Counted from the stretch's first letter, positions 50,269 to 60,224 are shown. The stretch: 64,000 nucleotides of DNA from Streptomyces sp. AP-93 (GCF_022808175.1 NZ_JALGBX010000015.1:100428-164427), one strand, 5' to 3'. The notes: generated by a model from the sequence alone, not told the origin. Program-made: numbers and translations.

Positions 50269-51927
50269 CTATTCCACCCCGATGAGCAGCGGCGCGGACC
50301 AGCGGCCGCCCTGGTAGGTGACGGTGTCGACGGCGAGGTGGCCGTGCTGGACGTACGCCTCCAGGCGCTCGGCCAGCGCGTCCGGCACCTCGGGGCCCAG
50401 GACCAGGGTGACGAGTTCGCCGCCGGATCCGAGCATGCGGGCCAGGACGGCCTCGGCGGTTTCGGCCAGGCCGGTGCCGATGACGGCCACGTCGCCGTCG
50501 ATGAGCCCGAGCACGTCGCCGGCCTGGCAGATGCCGGCCGAGGTGAAGGACTGGCGTTCGGCGACGGCGAGTTCGCCGTAGCGGGTGGCTCCGGCGGCCG
50601 CCGTCATGGCGACCACGTCCTCGTCGAAGGTGCCGTCCGGGTCGTGCACGGCGAGCGCGGCCAGGCCCTGGACCTCGGAGCGGGTGGGGATCACGGCGAC
50701 CCGTACGCCTTCGGCGCGCGCCTGCTGGGCGGCGGCCGCCGCGACCGCCCGCAGTTCGGCGCCGTTGGGGAGCAGGACGACCTCGCGGGCGTGCGCCTCG
50801 CGGATGGCGTCGGCCAGTTCGGCGACGGCCGGCGGCTCCCCGGGCCGGGCGAGGACGGTGGTGGCGCCCGCCTCTCCGCACAGTCCGGCCAGCCCCTCGC
50901 CCTGGACCACGGCGACGACCGCGCGCTGGGAGCGCTCGCCGCGGGCCCGGCGGCGTTCGTCGCCGAAGTGCGTGATGCGGATCCGGTACGGCCGCCCGGC
51001 GACCACCCCGGCCTCCACGGCCGCGCCGGGGTCGTCGACGTGGACGTGGACGTTCCACAGCCCGTCGCCGCCGACCACCACCAGGGAGTCGCCGAGGGCG
51101 TCGAGCCGGGTGCGCAGCCGGTCGACCTCGGTCTCGGCGGCCTCCAGCAGGTAGATCACCTCGTAGGCGGGTCCGCCGTGCTCCTCGGCGCAGGGCTCCT
51201 GCGGTCCCGTTACGGGCACGGCCCGGCCGCGTACCGGTTCGGGGGCCGGCTCCCTCCCGGACAGCGTCTGCCACAGGGCCCCGAGTACGGCGACGAGTCC
51301 GCAGCCCCCGGCGTCGACCACCCCGGCCCGCCCCAGCACGGCCAGTTGCCCCGGGGTTTCGGCGAGGGCCGCGCGGGCTCCGTCGTAGGCGGCCCCGGCC
51401 ACGTCGCCAGCGGTCCCGGCGGCCCTGGCCGCGGCCTCGGCGGCCCGGGCGGCGGCGGCGGCGACGGTGAGCATGGTGCCCTCCACCGGGTGCGCGACGG
51501 CCCGGTACGCCTCCTCGGCGGCCCGGGTCAGCGCCTGCGCGAGCAGCCGCGCGGGATCACGGTCGGCGGGATCACGGTCGGCGGGCTCGTCGCCGAGTAC
51601 GTCGGCCACTCCGCGCAGCAGCTGCGCGAGGATCGTCCCGGAGTTGCCCCGGGCGCCTATCAGGGCGCCGTGCGCGAAGGCCCGTACGGCCTCGGGGAGG
51701 GAGGGCGCGGCTGTGCCGTCCGTCACTGCGGCGAGGAGGTCCGCGAGCTCGCGGTCGGCCGATTCGGCGGTCAGGTAGAGGTTGGTGCCGGTGTCCGCGT
51801 CGGCGACGGGAAAGACGTTGATCGCGTCGATGTCCTCGCGGGCCCGGCCCAGTGCGGCCAGGGCCAGCGAGCTCCAGGTGCGTACCGCTTCGGCGTTCAG
51901 GGGGTACGGCTGAGGCTGGTGCGCCAC
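50269..51927 (-). CDS. DAK2-domain protein (fatty-acid-kinase FakA-like)
   Basis: The protein has 552 residues. The N-terminal DAK2 (DhaL-like) domain has INVFPVADADTGTNLYLTAE with the Asp residues that hold Mg-ADP, then GARGNSGTILAQLLRG. The C-terminal DegV/FakA-like half is complete. FakA phosphorylates fatty acids bound to FakB; whether this member does so is unknown. The GTG at 51927 has AAGGAGG upstream. The internal DPADRDPADRDPA run is a short tandem repeat. It precedes recG by 16 nt, so the two form an operon, and is divergent from rpmB. Confidence 0.9.
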   Translation of the reverse strand: MAHQPQPYPLNAEAVRTWSSLALAALGRAREDIDAINVFPVADADTGTNLYLTAESADRELADLLAAVTDGTAAPSLPEAVRAFAHGALIGARGNSGTILAQLLRGVADVLGDEPADRDPADRDPARLLAQALTRAAEEAYRAVAHPVEGTMLTVAAAAARAAEAAARAAGTAGDVAGAAYDGARAALAETPGQLAVLGRAGVVDAGGCGLVAVLGALWQTLSGREPAPEPVRGRAVPVTGPQEPCAEEHGGPAYEVIYLLEAAETEVDRLRTRLDALGDSLVVVGGDGLWNVHVHVDDPGAAVEAGVVAGRPYRIRITHFGDERRRARGERSQRAVVAVVQGEGLAGLCGEAGATTVLARPGEPPAVAELADAIREAHAREVVLLPNGAELRAVAAAAAQQARAEGVRVAVIPTRSEVQGLAALAVHDPDGTFDEDVVAMTAAAGATRYGELAVAERQSFTSAGICQAGDVLGLIDGDVAVIGTGLAETAEAVLARMLGSGGELVTLVLGPEVPDALAERLEAYVQHGHLAVDTVTYQGGRWSAPLLIGVE

Positions 51928-52028
51928 CGGGCGTTCCTCCTTGTGCGGGCCAGGGTTCACCGCAGGGTAACGAAGGACTGCCGGGCCGGCGGGACCCCGG
52001 GGCGGGGGCGGCCGTGGACATGGTAGTT

Positions 52029-52057
52029 TTCTTGGACCGAGGCAGTCGTTGTATGCT
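52029..52057 (+). promoter_or_regulatory. promoter of rpmB
   Basis: TTCTTG (52029-52034) and TATGCT (52052-52057) are spaced by 17 nt, a good HrdB-type match, giving a leader of roughly 105 nt before rpmB. Confidence 0.65.
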
Positions 52058-52102
52058 GCTCCGGTTGCCCGATGAGAGTCGGGCCATTCCCCCCGGCAAA
52101 CC

Positions 52103-52156
52103 ACTTCAGATCCCTGATACCGGTGCGCCGGGATTCACTGTAAGTGCATCTGAAGT
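52103..52156 (+). promoter_or_regulatory. leader hairpin of rpmB
   Basis: ACTTCAGAT (52103-52111) pairs with ATCTGAAGT (52148-52156); an inner CACT-GTA-AGTG (52136-52146) can also pair. The structure ends 4 nt before the GGAG ribosome site and could mediate feedback control of L28. Confidence 0.5.
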
Positions 52157-52170
52157 CTTTGGAGTGACCT

Positions 52171-52356
52171 GTGGCTGCCAACTGCGACGTTTGCGCCAAG
52201 GGGCCGAGCTTCGGCAACAGCATTTCCCACTCGCACCGCCGCACCTCGCGTCGCTGGAACCCGAACATCCAGCGTGTCCGTGCCGTGGTCAATGGGACGC
52301 CGAAGCGCCTCAACGCCTGCACCTCGTGCATCAAGGCCGGCAAGGTCTCGCGCTGA
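52171..52356 (+). CDS. rpmB: 50S ribosomal protein L28 (zinc-binding form)
   Basis: The protein has 61 residues from a GTG start, with GGAG 6 nt upstream. CDVC near the N-terminus and CTSC near the C-terminus are both present, so it is the C+ form. The conserved GNSISHSHRRTSRRWNPNIQ block is intact. It lies divergent from the DAK2 gene and recG, as in other actinobacteria. Confidence 0.97.
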   Translation: MAANCDVCAKGPSFGNSISHSHRRTSRRWNPNIQRVRAVVNGTPKRLNACTSCIKAGKVSR

Positions 52357-52395
52357 CGCCTTCCGTCGTAGCGCAGCCCTTTCCGGTTGCTGAGA

Positions 52396-52422
52396 AGGCC
52401 GGTCCACCTGGTGGACCGGCCT
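52396..52422 (+). terminator. terminator of rpmB
   Basis: AGGCCGGTCCAC / GTGGACCGGCCT form a 12-bp perfect stem with a CTG loop, followed by CTTGCTTT, 39 nt after the stop. Confidence 0.9.
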
Positions 52423-52451
52423 CTTGCTTTGCCTGATCGAACATGATCAAA

Positions 52452-52505
52452 CCTGTAGGGCCTGCTCCACCCCGTGAAACCTCGGGGTGGAGCAGGCCCT
52501 ACAGG
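52452..52505. terminator. second, 22-bp perfect hairpin between rpmB and thiD
   Basis: Bases 52452-52473 and 52484-52505 are perfect complements around a 10-nt loop. It lies 18 nt beyond the thiD stop and probably ends thiD transcription and readthrough from rpmB. Confidence 0.9.
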
Positions 52506-52523
52506 CATTTCAGTGCAGACGGT

Positions 52524-53363
52524 TCAGCAGCGCCACTGCCACGCGTGGTCCACCGGTCCGATGCCCCCGCCCAGCGCGAACCCGGCGGCGATGGCGCCGG
52601 TGACGTACTCCTTGGCCCCGGTGACGGCCTCCGGGACGGTCCGGCCTTTGGCCAGGCCCGCGGCGATCGCGCTGGCGAGCGTGCAGCCGGTGCCGTGGGT
52701 GTGCCGGTTGTCGTGGCGCGGGGCCCGCAGCCAGAGTTCGTCTGAGCCGTCCGTCAGGAGGTCCACCGCCTCGTTCCCGTGGGCGGCGAGGTGGCCGCCC
52801 TTGATCAGCGCCCATGCGGGCCCGTACGCGAGGACCGCGTCGGCGGCCCGGCGCATGTCGTCCTCGGTCTCCACGACGACTCCGGTGAGCTGGGTCACCT
52901 CGTCCAGGTTCGGCGTGGCCACGGTGGCCCGGGGCAGCAGTTCGTGCCGTACGGCGTCCAGCGCGGTGGCGGCGAGGAGCGCGTCCCCGTGCTTGGAGAC
53001 GCCGACCGGGTCCACGACGGCCGGGGCGGCGGTCGCGGCGAGCAACTCGGCCACGGCCTCCACGAGGGCGGCGGACGACAGCATCCCCGTCTTCACGGCC
53101 TGGACGCCGATGTCGTCCACCACGGCCCTGTACTGGCCCTTGACGGCCTCCGCGGGCAGTTCCCAGACGCCTTTGACGCCCAGCGAGTTCTGCGCGGTCA
53201 CAGCGGTCACCACGCTCATCCCGTGGACCCCGAGCGCCAGCATCGTCTTCAGGTCGGCCTGGATGCCCGCGCCGCCGCCGGAATCGGATCCGGCGACGGT
53301 CAGACACAGCGGCGGGTGCGGGCGGGCCATGCGCGGGCGAGCGGCCATGGGGGATCCGCTCAT
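52524..53363 (-). CDS. thiD: hydroxymethylpyrimidine/phosphomethylpyrimidine kinase
   Basis: The protein has 279 residues of the ribokinase-like fold: substrate loop LTVAGSDSGGGAGIQADLKT near the N-terminus and ATP loop THGTGCTLASAIAAGLAKG near the C-terminus. It phosphorylates HMP and HMP-P for thiamin synthesis. The ATG overlaps the thiL stop as ATGA, so it is coupled to thiL. Confidence 0.96.
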   Translation of the reverse strand: MSGSPMAARPRMARPHPPLCLTVAGSDSGGGAGIQADLKTMLALGVHGMSVVTAVTAQNSLGVKGVWELPAEAVKGQYRAVVDDIGVQAVKTGMLSSAALVEAVAELLAATAAPAVVDPVGVSKHGDALLAATALDAVRHELLPRATVATPNLDEVTQLTGVVVETEDDMRRAADAVLAYGPAWALIKGGHLAAHGNEAVDLLTDGSDELWLRAPRHDNRHTHGTGCTLASAIAAGLAKGRTVPEAVTGAKEYVTGAIAAGFALGGGIGPVDHAWQWRC

Positions 53364-54343
53364 CGCGGGGTGTCCTCCGCGGCCGTGTCGCCGCCGAAGT
53401 GGTCCCAGCCGCCGGTGGAGGCCCAGGGTGCGCCGTCGACGGTCACCTGGGGCAGCGCGGAGCGGTTCTGGACCTCGCCGATGACCTTCCAGCGGGCCGG
53501 GAGCTTCACGTCCGGCGGGAAGGTGGCGACGATCGCGTGGTCCTCTCCCCCGGTGAGGACCCACTGGAGCGGGTCCACGCCGACGGCCTGCCCGATGTCG
53601 TGCATCTGAGTCGGGATGTCGACGGCCGCCGAGCGCAGGTCGATCCGTACCTTGCTGGCCTCGGCGATGTGTCCGAGGTCCGCGATCAGGCCGTCGCTGA
53701 CGTCGGTCATGGCGGTGGCGCCGAGACCGGCGGCCGCGGGGCCCGCGTGGTACGGCGGCTCGGGGCGGCGGTGGGCTTCGACGAAGGCCCGCGGCGAGCG
53801 GAAGCCGCGCGAGAGCACCGCGAAGCCGGCCGCGGACCAGCCGAGCCAGCCGGTCACGGCCACGACGTCGCCGGGCTGGGCGCCGGAGCGCAGCACGGGT
53901 TCGTGGTTGCGCAGGTCGCCCAGCGCGGTGATGGCCACGGTGATGACATCGCCGCGGACCACGTCGCCGCCGACCACGGCCGCGCCGGCGACCTGGCATT
54001 CGTCGCGGATGCCGTCCATCAGCTCGGTGGGCCAGGTGGCCGGCAGCTCGGCCGGGACGACCAGGCCGAGGAGCAGCGCGGTCGGCACCGCGCCCATGGC
54101 GGCGATGTCGGCGAGGTTCTGCGCGGCGGCCTTGCGGCCGACGTCGTAGGCCGTGGACCAGTCGCGCCGGAAGTGCCTGCCCTCCAGCAGGATGTCCGTG
54201 CTCGCCACGACCCGCCGGTCGGGGGCCGACACCACCGCGGCGTCGTCGCCCGGTCCGACCCGGACCGCCGGGGTGGTGGTGAGCCGTGAGGTGAGCTCCC
54301 GAATGAGCCCGAACTCCCCCAGCTCGCCCACAGTGCCCTTCAT
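53360..54343 (-). CDS. thiL: thiamine-monophosphate kinase
   Basis: The protein has 327 residues of the PurM/ThiL fold. Visible motifs are RVGPGDDAAVVSAPDRRVVA, DVGRKAAAQNLADIAAMGA and GGDVVRGD. It makes thiamin diphosphate from thiamin monophosphate, the final step. No thiamin riboswitch is evident in the 245-nt gap upstream. First gene of thiL-thiD. Confidence 0.96.
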   Translation of the reverse strand: MKGTVGELGEFGLIRELTSRLTTTPAVRVGPGDDAAVVSAPDRRVVASTDILLEGRHFRRDWSTAYDVGRKAAAQNLADIAAMGAVPTALLLGLVVPAELPATWPTELMDGIRDECQVAGAAVVGGDVVRGDVITVAITALGDLRNHEPVLRSGAQPGDVVAVTGWLGWSAAGFAVLSRGFRSPRAFVEAHRRPEPPYHAGPAAAGLGATAMTDVSDGLIADLGHIAEASKVRIDLRSAAVDIPTQMHDIGQAVGVDPLQWVLTGGEDHAIVATFPPDVKLPARWKVIGEVQNRSALPQVTVDGAPWASTGGWDHFGGDTAAEDTPR

Positions 54344-54588
54344 CGCTGTGCCCCTTCTTGCCCAGTCCGCTTGCGGTCGCGAGCCGTCACAGCTCTGGGT
54401 ACCGTCAACAGATACGTCAACTTCTGCTCTCCGTACGCCCCGCCCTGCGCGCGGCCGGACCCGCGGGTCTCCCCGCGGCGCTCGGCGACGCGGTACCGTG
54501 GCGTCCCTTCTTCCCCGGGCCCACCCGTCATCCCCGGGCCCACCCGAAGGGTAGGGGAAATGATCCTCGTGGCCGCCCTGGAGGTTCC

Positions 54589-54822
54589 GTGGTACAGGCG
54601 TACATCCTCATCCAGACCGAGGTGGGCAAGGCGTCGTTCGTCGCCGAGTCCATCGCGCAGATCGCGGGGGTGATCCAGGCCGAGGACGTGACCGGCCCGT
54701 ACGACGTGATCGTGCGCGCCCAGGCCGACACCGTGGACGATCTCGGCCGCATGGTCGTGGCCAAGGTCCAGCAGGTGGAGGGGATCACCCGCACCTTGAC
54801 CTGCCCGGTCGTCCATCTGTAG
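54589..54822 (+). CDS. stand-alone RAM domain protein (Lrp/AsnC ligand-binding domain)
   Basis: The protein has 77 residues from a GTG start with GGAGG 4-5 nt upstream. It consists only of the AsnC C-terminal RAM domain (IAQIAGVIQAEDVTGPYDVI, then VQQVEGITRTLTCPVVHL) without the DNA-binding half. Such proteins form rings and may bind amino acids or partner with full-length Lrp proteins. The long ORF upstream of 54589 in the same frame is a GC artefact. Confidence 0.9.
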   Translation: MVQAYILIQTEVGKASFVAESIAQIAGVIQAEDVTGPYDVIVRAQADTVDDLGRMVVAKVQQVEGITRTLTCPVVHL

Positions 54823-54842
54823 CCCCCGTCTACTCTTGGCCG

Positions 54843-55340
54843 GTGATGTCACGACACCGCCGGCCCTTCTCTCTGCTCGCCGCACTGACCGCGCTGGCCG
54901 CCTCGGCGGCCCTCGCGGGGTGTTCCCCGGGTGAGTCCGAGGCGCGGGTGGAACCGCCGTCCGCTCCGCCCGCCGATGTCGCGGGTCCCTGTGCGGCGCT
55001 GCACAAGAAGCTCCCCCAGACGGTGGCGCGGCTGGACCGTGCCCAGGCCGTACCGGAGTCCGACCTGACCGCCGCGTGGGGCGGCTCGGCGATCGTACTG
55101 CGGTGCGGTGTCGGCAGGCCCGTGAAGATGCTGGATCCGAAGCAGGACGGCATCGAGGTGAACGGTGTCGGCTGGCTCGTGGAGCGGCTGGACGACGGCG
55201 GGGTCCGGTTCACCACCGGGCTGCGGGTGGCGTACACGGAGGTCCTGGTCGACAAGGAGCATGCCACGGATGCGGGGATGCTGGTGGGCCTGTCCGCCGC
55301 GATCGCCGAGACCGTTCCGGTGGGCATCTCGTCTTCCTGA
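54843..55340 (+). CDS. DUF3515 lipoprotein
   Basis: The protein has 165 residues. A lipoprotein signal peptide ends in the lipobox LAGC (Cys about 27), so it should be anchored on the outer membrane face. The DUF3515 domain follows (ALHKKLPQTVARLDR, AAWGGSAIVLRCGVGRP). Function unknown; the gene is regularly found beside ddl in actinobacteria. A GTG or the ATG one codon later can start it; it lies 20 nt after the RAM gene and is probably cotranscribed. Confidence 0.9.
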   Translation: MMSRHRRPFSLLAALTALAASAALAGCSPGESEARVEPPSAPPADVAGPCAALHKKLPQTVARLDRAQAVPESDLTAAWGGSAIVLRCGVGRPVKMLDPKQDGIEVNGVGWLVERLDDGGVRFTTGLRVAYTEVLVDKEHATDAGMLVGLSAAIAETVPVGISSS

Positions 55341-55379
55341 CCCGCCCGGCCCCTCTCGGCCCCTCCCGGCCCCGCCCGT

Positions 55380-55439
55380 GCGGACGAGGACCGCCCGCCG
55401 CCCTCCTCCTGCGAGGGGCGGCGGGCGGTCCTCGTCCGC
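55380..55439. terminator. 24-bp perfect hairpin, bidirectional terminator
   Basis: Bases 55380-55403 and 55416-55439 are perfect complements around a 12-nt loop, between the convergent DUF3515 and ddlA genes. Confidence 0.92.
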
Positions 55440-55472
55440 GTACGGAGCTTCGTGGCGGGGCTCGATACGGGG

Positions 55473-56630
<1,158 letters not shown>

Positions 56631-56669
56631 ATCGCCACGAGGGTACCCGCTCATGCGTCCGGAAAGCAG

Positions 56670-57680
56670 TCAGCGCCGTTCCGGTTTGGCGCTGCGCCCC
56701 ATGAGTTCCTTGAGCGCGACCAGGGTGGGCTTGCCGTGGTGGACGATGTCGACGACCGTGTCGGTGATCGGCATGTCCACTCCGTGGCGGCGGGCCAGAT
56801 CGGCCACGGACTGGCAGGACTTGACGCCCTCGGCGGTCTGCTTGGTGACCGCGATGGTCTCCTCCAGGGTCATCCCGCGGCCGAGGTTGGTGCCGAAGGT
56901 GTGGTTCCGGGAGAGCGGCGAGGAGCAGGTGGCGACGAGGTCGCCGAGGCCCGCGAGGCCGGAGAAGGTGAGCGGATCGGCGCCCATCGCCAGGCCCAGG
57001 CGGGTGGCTTCGGCGAGGCCGCGGGTGATGAGCGAGCCCTTGGTGTTGTCGCCGAGGCCCATGCCGTCCGCGATGCCGACGGCGAGGCCGATGACGTTCT
57101 TGACGGCGCCGCCGAGCTCGCAGCCGATGACGTCGGTGCTCGTGTACGGACGGAAGTACGGGGTGTGGCAGGCGGCCTGGAGGCGGCGGGCGACGGCTTC
57201 GTCGGTGCAGGCGACCACGGAGGCGGCGGGCTGCCGGGCGGCGATCTCACGGGCCAGGTTGGGGCCGGTGACGACGGCGACGCGGTCGGCGGGGACCTTG
57301 GCCACCTCTTCGATGACCTCGCTCATCCGCTTGGCGGTGCCGAGTTCGACGCCCTTCATCAGGGAGACGAGCACGGTCTCGGGGGCCAGCAGCGGGGCCC
57401 AGGCGGCGAGGTTGCCGCGCAGGGTCTGCGAGGGGACGGCGAGGACCGTGAAGTCGGCGCCGGCCGCGGCCTCGGCGGGGTCGTTGGTGGCGCGGATGTT
57501 CGCGGGGAGTTCGATGTCGGGGAAATAGTCCGGGTTGGTCCGGCCGCTGTTGATGGCGTCGACGAGCTCGCGCCTGCGGCCCCACAGGACCACCTCGCAG
57601 CCGGCGTCGGCGAGGACCATGGCGAAGGCCGTGCCCCAGGAGCCGGTTCCGAATACGGCTGCCTTCACGGGACGTGTCAC
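56670..57680 (-). CDS. gpsA: glycerol-3-phosphate dehydrogenase [NAD(P)+]
   Basis: The protein has 336 residues. The NAD(P) loop AAVFGTGSWGTAFAMVLADA and the catalytic Lys region GCELGGAVKNVIGLAVGIAD are intact. It supplies sn-glycerol 3-phosphate for phospholipid synthesis. The GTG start overlaps the plsC stop (GTGA) and lies next to an acyltransferase that consumes the pathway products, so plsC-gpsA is one operon, followed by ddlA after 40 nt. Confidence 0.96.
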   Translation of the reverse strand: MTRPVKAAVFGTGSWGTAFAMVLADAGCEVVLWGRRRELVDAINSGRTNPDYFPDIELPANIRATNDPAEAAAGADFTVLAVPSQTLRGNLAAWAPLLAPETVLVSLMKGVELGTAKRMSEVIEEVAKVPADRVAVVTGPNLAREIAARQPAASVVACTDEAVARRLQAACHTPYFRPYTSTDVIGCELGGAVKNVIGLAVGIADGMGLGDNTKGSLITRGLAEATRLGLAMGADPLTFSGLAGLGDLVATCSSPLSRNHTFGTNLGRGMTLEETIAVTKQTAEGVKSCQSVADLARRHGVDMPITDTVVDIVHHGKPTLVALKELMGRSAKPERR

Positions 57681-58429
57681 TTGTTGCCCTCCCCTGCGGC
57701 CTTGCGCCGCTGCTGCGCCCTGGCGTTGCGATGGTCGTACGGCTGCGCGGGCGCACTCTCGCCCCGCAGTTCCTCCAGCAGCCCGGTGACGGCCGCCATG
57801 ATGACTTCGGTGACCTCCCTGAGTACCTCCGGGGTGGGTTCCCGGTCGTAGTACGCGGAGAGGTCCACGGGCGGCCCGGCGAGGACCTGGAGGGTTTTGC
57901 GCGGGAACAAGCTGACCTTGTTCTCCTTGGCGTAGGGCGGCATCGCGAGATTCGCGCCCCACTGGGCCACCGGAATGACGGGGGCCCTGGTCATCAGCGC
58001 CACGCGCGCGGCGCCGGTCTTGCCGGCCATGGGCCACATGTCCGGGTCCCGGGTGAGGGTGCCTTCCGGGTAAAAGGCCACGCATTCGCCGCGCTCGATG
58101 GCGTCCACGGCGGCCCGGAATGCGTCCAGGGCGTTGGTGGACTCCCGGTAGACGGGGATCTGGCCGGAGCCGCGCAGGATCGCTCCGACAATGGGGACCT
58201 CGAAGAGGGCCGCCTTGCCGAGCAATCGGGGCACCCGGCCGGTGTTGTACTGGAAGTGCGCGTAGGACAGCGGGTCCAGATACGAGTTGTGATTGACGGC
58301 GGTGATAAATCCGCCCTCGGTCGGAATGTGTTCCATTCCCCGCCAGTCCCGCCTGAAGAGCACTACCAGCGGCGGTTTCGCGATGGCCGCCGCAAGGCGG
58401 TACCAGAAGCCGATTCTGCGGCGGGACAC
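57677..58429 (-). CDS. plsC: 1-acyl-sn-glycerol-3-phosphate acyltransferase
   Basis: The protein has 250 residues. The acyltransferase HX4D motif is VNHNSYLDPLSY and the glycerophosphate-binding region is VAFYPEGTLTRDPDMWP. A short N-terminal hydrophobic helix follows Arg-rich residues. The C-terminus is basic. The GTG at 58429 was chosen for its upstream GGAAGG and family match (SRRRIGFWYRLAAA). Confidence 0.94.
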   Translation of the reverse strand: MSRRRIGFWYRLAAAIAKPPLVVLFRRDWRGMEHIPTEGGFITAVNHNSYLDPLSYAHFQYNTGRVPRLLGKAALFEVPIVGAILRGSGQIPVYRESTNALDAFRAAVDAIERGECVAFYPEGTLTRDPDMWPMAGKTGAARVALMTRAPVIPVAQWGANLAMPPYAKENKVSLFPRKTLQVLAGPPVDLSAYYDREPTPEVLREVTEVIMAAVTGLLEELRGESAPAQPYDHRNARAQQRRKAAGEGNK

Positions 58430-58671
58430 TCGGACACCTTCCTCTAGGACCGGTGCGCGGCTTGGGCGCCTCGGGGCCGGACAAGTGTGGCCCCGCGTCC
58501 GGTCTCTGTCGAGAACACCGTACGCCCCGGACACCCGGACCAGACCCCGGGTCGCCCGGCATGAGGTGACAATGGGGCTCCGCATGACCTGGCCATGACC
58601 CGCACATGGTCTGAGCGGCGCGCGAGCGTGCCGGAGGGAAGGGGTCCGTCACGAACGCCGTCTGGAGTCTG

Positions 58672-59475
58672 GTGGTCCCGCTGAAGCCGCTCGCCGTGGC
58701 CAAGAGCCGCCTCGCGGTGGCCGTGGGAGCCTCCCGGCCGGGGCTCGCCCTGGCGTTCGCGCTGGACACCGTCGCGGGGGCGCTGGCCTGCACCGCGGTC
58801 GCGGATGTGGTGGTCGTCACGGACGATCCGGCGGCCGGTGCGGAACTGGCGCGGCTGGGGGCCCGGATCGTGCCGGACTCCCCGGCGGCCGGCCTCAACG
58901 CGGCACTGGCCCACGGGGCGCGGGAGATACGGGCGGGCAGGCCCGGGGCGGCGGTGGCCGCCATGAACGCGGACCTGCCGGCGCTGCGGCCACCCGAATT
59001 GCTACGCGTGCTCGATGCCGCTTCGGTATTTCCCCGGGCATTTCTGGCGGATGCGGCGGGAATCGGGACGACCCTGCTTTCCGCTGCTCCGGACGTGGAA
59101 TTGGCGCCCTCGTTCGGCGGCCCCTCACGGGCCCGGCATTCGGCCTCGGGCGCGGTGGAATTGGCCCTCTCCGACGTCGAGAGCATCCGGCGGGACGTGG
59201 ACACGGGGGCGGATCTGCGTACGGCCCTGGCCCTCGGCGTGGGGCGCCATACGGCCCGATACAGTGCCCGTATGCAGGCGACCGCGTACACGTACGACTC
59301 CCAGACCCGCAGCGGCAGTGTGCTGCTGGACGACGGCACCCCGGTGCCCTTCGAGGCCCCGGCGTTCGACGCGGGCGGCCTGCGGCTGCTGCGTCCCGGG
59401 CAGCGGGTCCGGATCGAGACGGACGGCGAGGGCGCGGGCCTGCGGATCACCCTGGTCACCCTGCAGACCTTCTGA
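58672..59475 (+). CDS. cofC: 2-phospho-L-lactate guanylyltransferase CofC with a C-terminal extension
   Basis: The protein has 267 residues. The CofC part (about 1-200) has the N-terminal VPLKPLAVAKSRL loop and VVVVTDD, AAMNADLPALRPPELLRVLD and GIGTTLLSA. It makes the GDP-activated side chain of cofactor F420. From about residue 201 a separate 67-residue domain, MQATAYTYDSQTRSGSVLLD onward, is fused in frame; an internal ATG at 59272 could also make it separately. The start is doubtful: family proteins begin a few residues earlier, where only ACG (58651) with a GGGAAGGGG site is available. Confidence 0.88.
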   Translation: MVPLKPLAVAKSRLAVAVGASRPGLALAFALDTVAGALACTAVADVVVVTDDPAAGAELARLGARIVPDSPAAGLNAALAHGAREIRAGRPGAAVAAMNADLPALRPPELLRVLDAASVFPRAFLADAAGIGTTLLSAAPDVELAPSFGGPSRARHSASGAVELALSDVESIRRDVDTGADLRTALALGVGRHTARYSARMQATAYTYDSQTRSGSVLLDDGTPVPFEAPAFDAGGLRLLRPGQRVRIETDGEGAGLRITLVTLQTF

Positions 59476-59490
59476 CCTCCGGCGCACCGC

Positions 59491-59523
59491 GGGCCGGCTT
59501 CCCCGCCGTGGGGAAACCGGCCC
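59491..59523. terminator. bidirectional terminator, cofC / hupS
   Basis: GGGCCGGCTTCCCC pairs with GGGGAAACCGGCCC with one mismatch, 5-nt loop, between the convergent stops. Confidence 0.85.
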
Positions 59524-59543
59524 GGCGTGTGTGACTCGTTGCC

Positions 59544-60224
59544 CTACTTGGTCTTGCGGGCGGTGGTCTTCTTCGCGGTGGCCTTGCGCGTCGCCGTCTT
59601 CTTGGCGGGCGCCTTCGTCGCGGCGGTGGCCTTCTTGGCCGCCGGGGCGGTCTTCTTCGCGGTGGCGGTGGTCTTCTTCGCCGTCGCCGCGGCCTTCTTG
59701 ACCGTGGCCTTCTTGGCCGCGGGGGCGGCCTTCTTCGCCACGGCGGTCTTGGGAGCCGTCTTCTTGGCGGTGGCGGTGACCTTCTTGGCCGTGGTCTTCT
59801 TCGCGACCGTGGTCTTGGCCGCGGCAGCCGCCTTCTTGGCGGGTGCGGCCTTCTTCGCGGCGGCCTTCTTGACCGTCGCCGAAGCGCCACCGGTGAGGCT
59901 GCCCTTGGGCGCCTTCTTCACCGATACCTCGCCGCCCTTGGGCAGCTTCTTGGTGCCGCTGACCAGGTCCTTGAAGCCCTGGCCCGCTCGGAAGCGGGGA
60001 ACAGAGGTCTTCTTGACCCGGACGCGCTCACCCGTCTGGGGGTTGCGGGCGTAGCGGGCCGGGCGGTCGACCTTCTCGAACGAGCCGAAGCCCGTGACCG
60101 AGACCCGGTCGCCCCCGACGGTCGCGCGGACGATGGCGTCCAGTACCGCGTCGACGGCGTCCGCGGCCTGCTGACGGCCGCCCAGCTTGTCGGCAATCGC
60201 TTCTACGAGCTGCGCCTTGTTCAA
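59544..60224 (-). CDS. hupS: HU-family nucleoid protein with lysine-rich tail (HupS)
   Basis: The protein has 226 residues. The HU domain (1-92, MNKAQLVEAIADKLGGRQQA, with the DNA-binding arm GFGSFEKVDRPARYARNPQT) is followed by about 130 residues of AKKT/AAKK repeats resembling histone H1 tails. HupS is sporulation-associated and compacts spore DNA. A TTG at 60224 is the family start, with GGGG 6 nt upstream; in-frame codons further up lack family similarity. On the DNA level the tail is a degenerate GC-rich repeat array. Confidence 0.96.
   Translation of the reverse strand: MNKAQLVEAIADKLGGRQQAADAVDAVLDAIVRATVGGDRVSVTGFGSFEKVDRPARYARNPQTGERVRVKKTSVPRFRAGQGFKDLVSGTKKLPKGGEVSVKKAPKGSLTGGASATVKKAAAKKAAPAKKAAAAAKTTVAKKTTAKKVTATAKKTAPKTAVAKKAAPAAKKATVKKAAATAKKTTATAKKTAPAAKKATAATKAPAKKTATRKATAKKTTARKTK

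Noticed and set aside
54358..54588. N-terminal extension making the RAM-domain gene a full Lrp regulator
   Set aside because: The upstream in-frame sequence has no helix-turn-helix and a clear GGAGG site marks the GTG at 54589.
59544..59890. Arg/Pro-rich open frame within hupS
   Set aside because: Out-of-frame reading of the HupS lysine-rich tail repeats.
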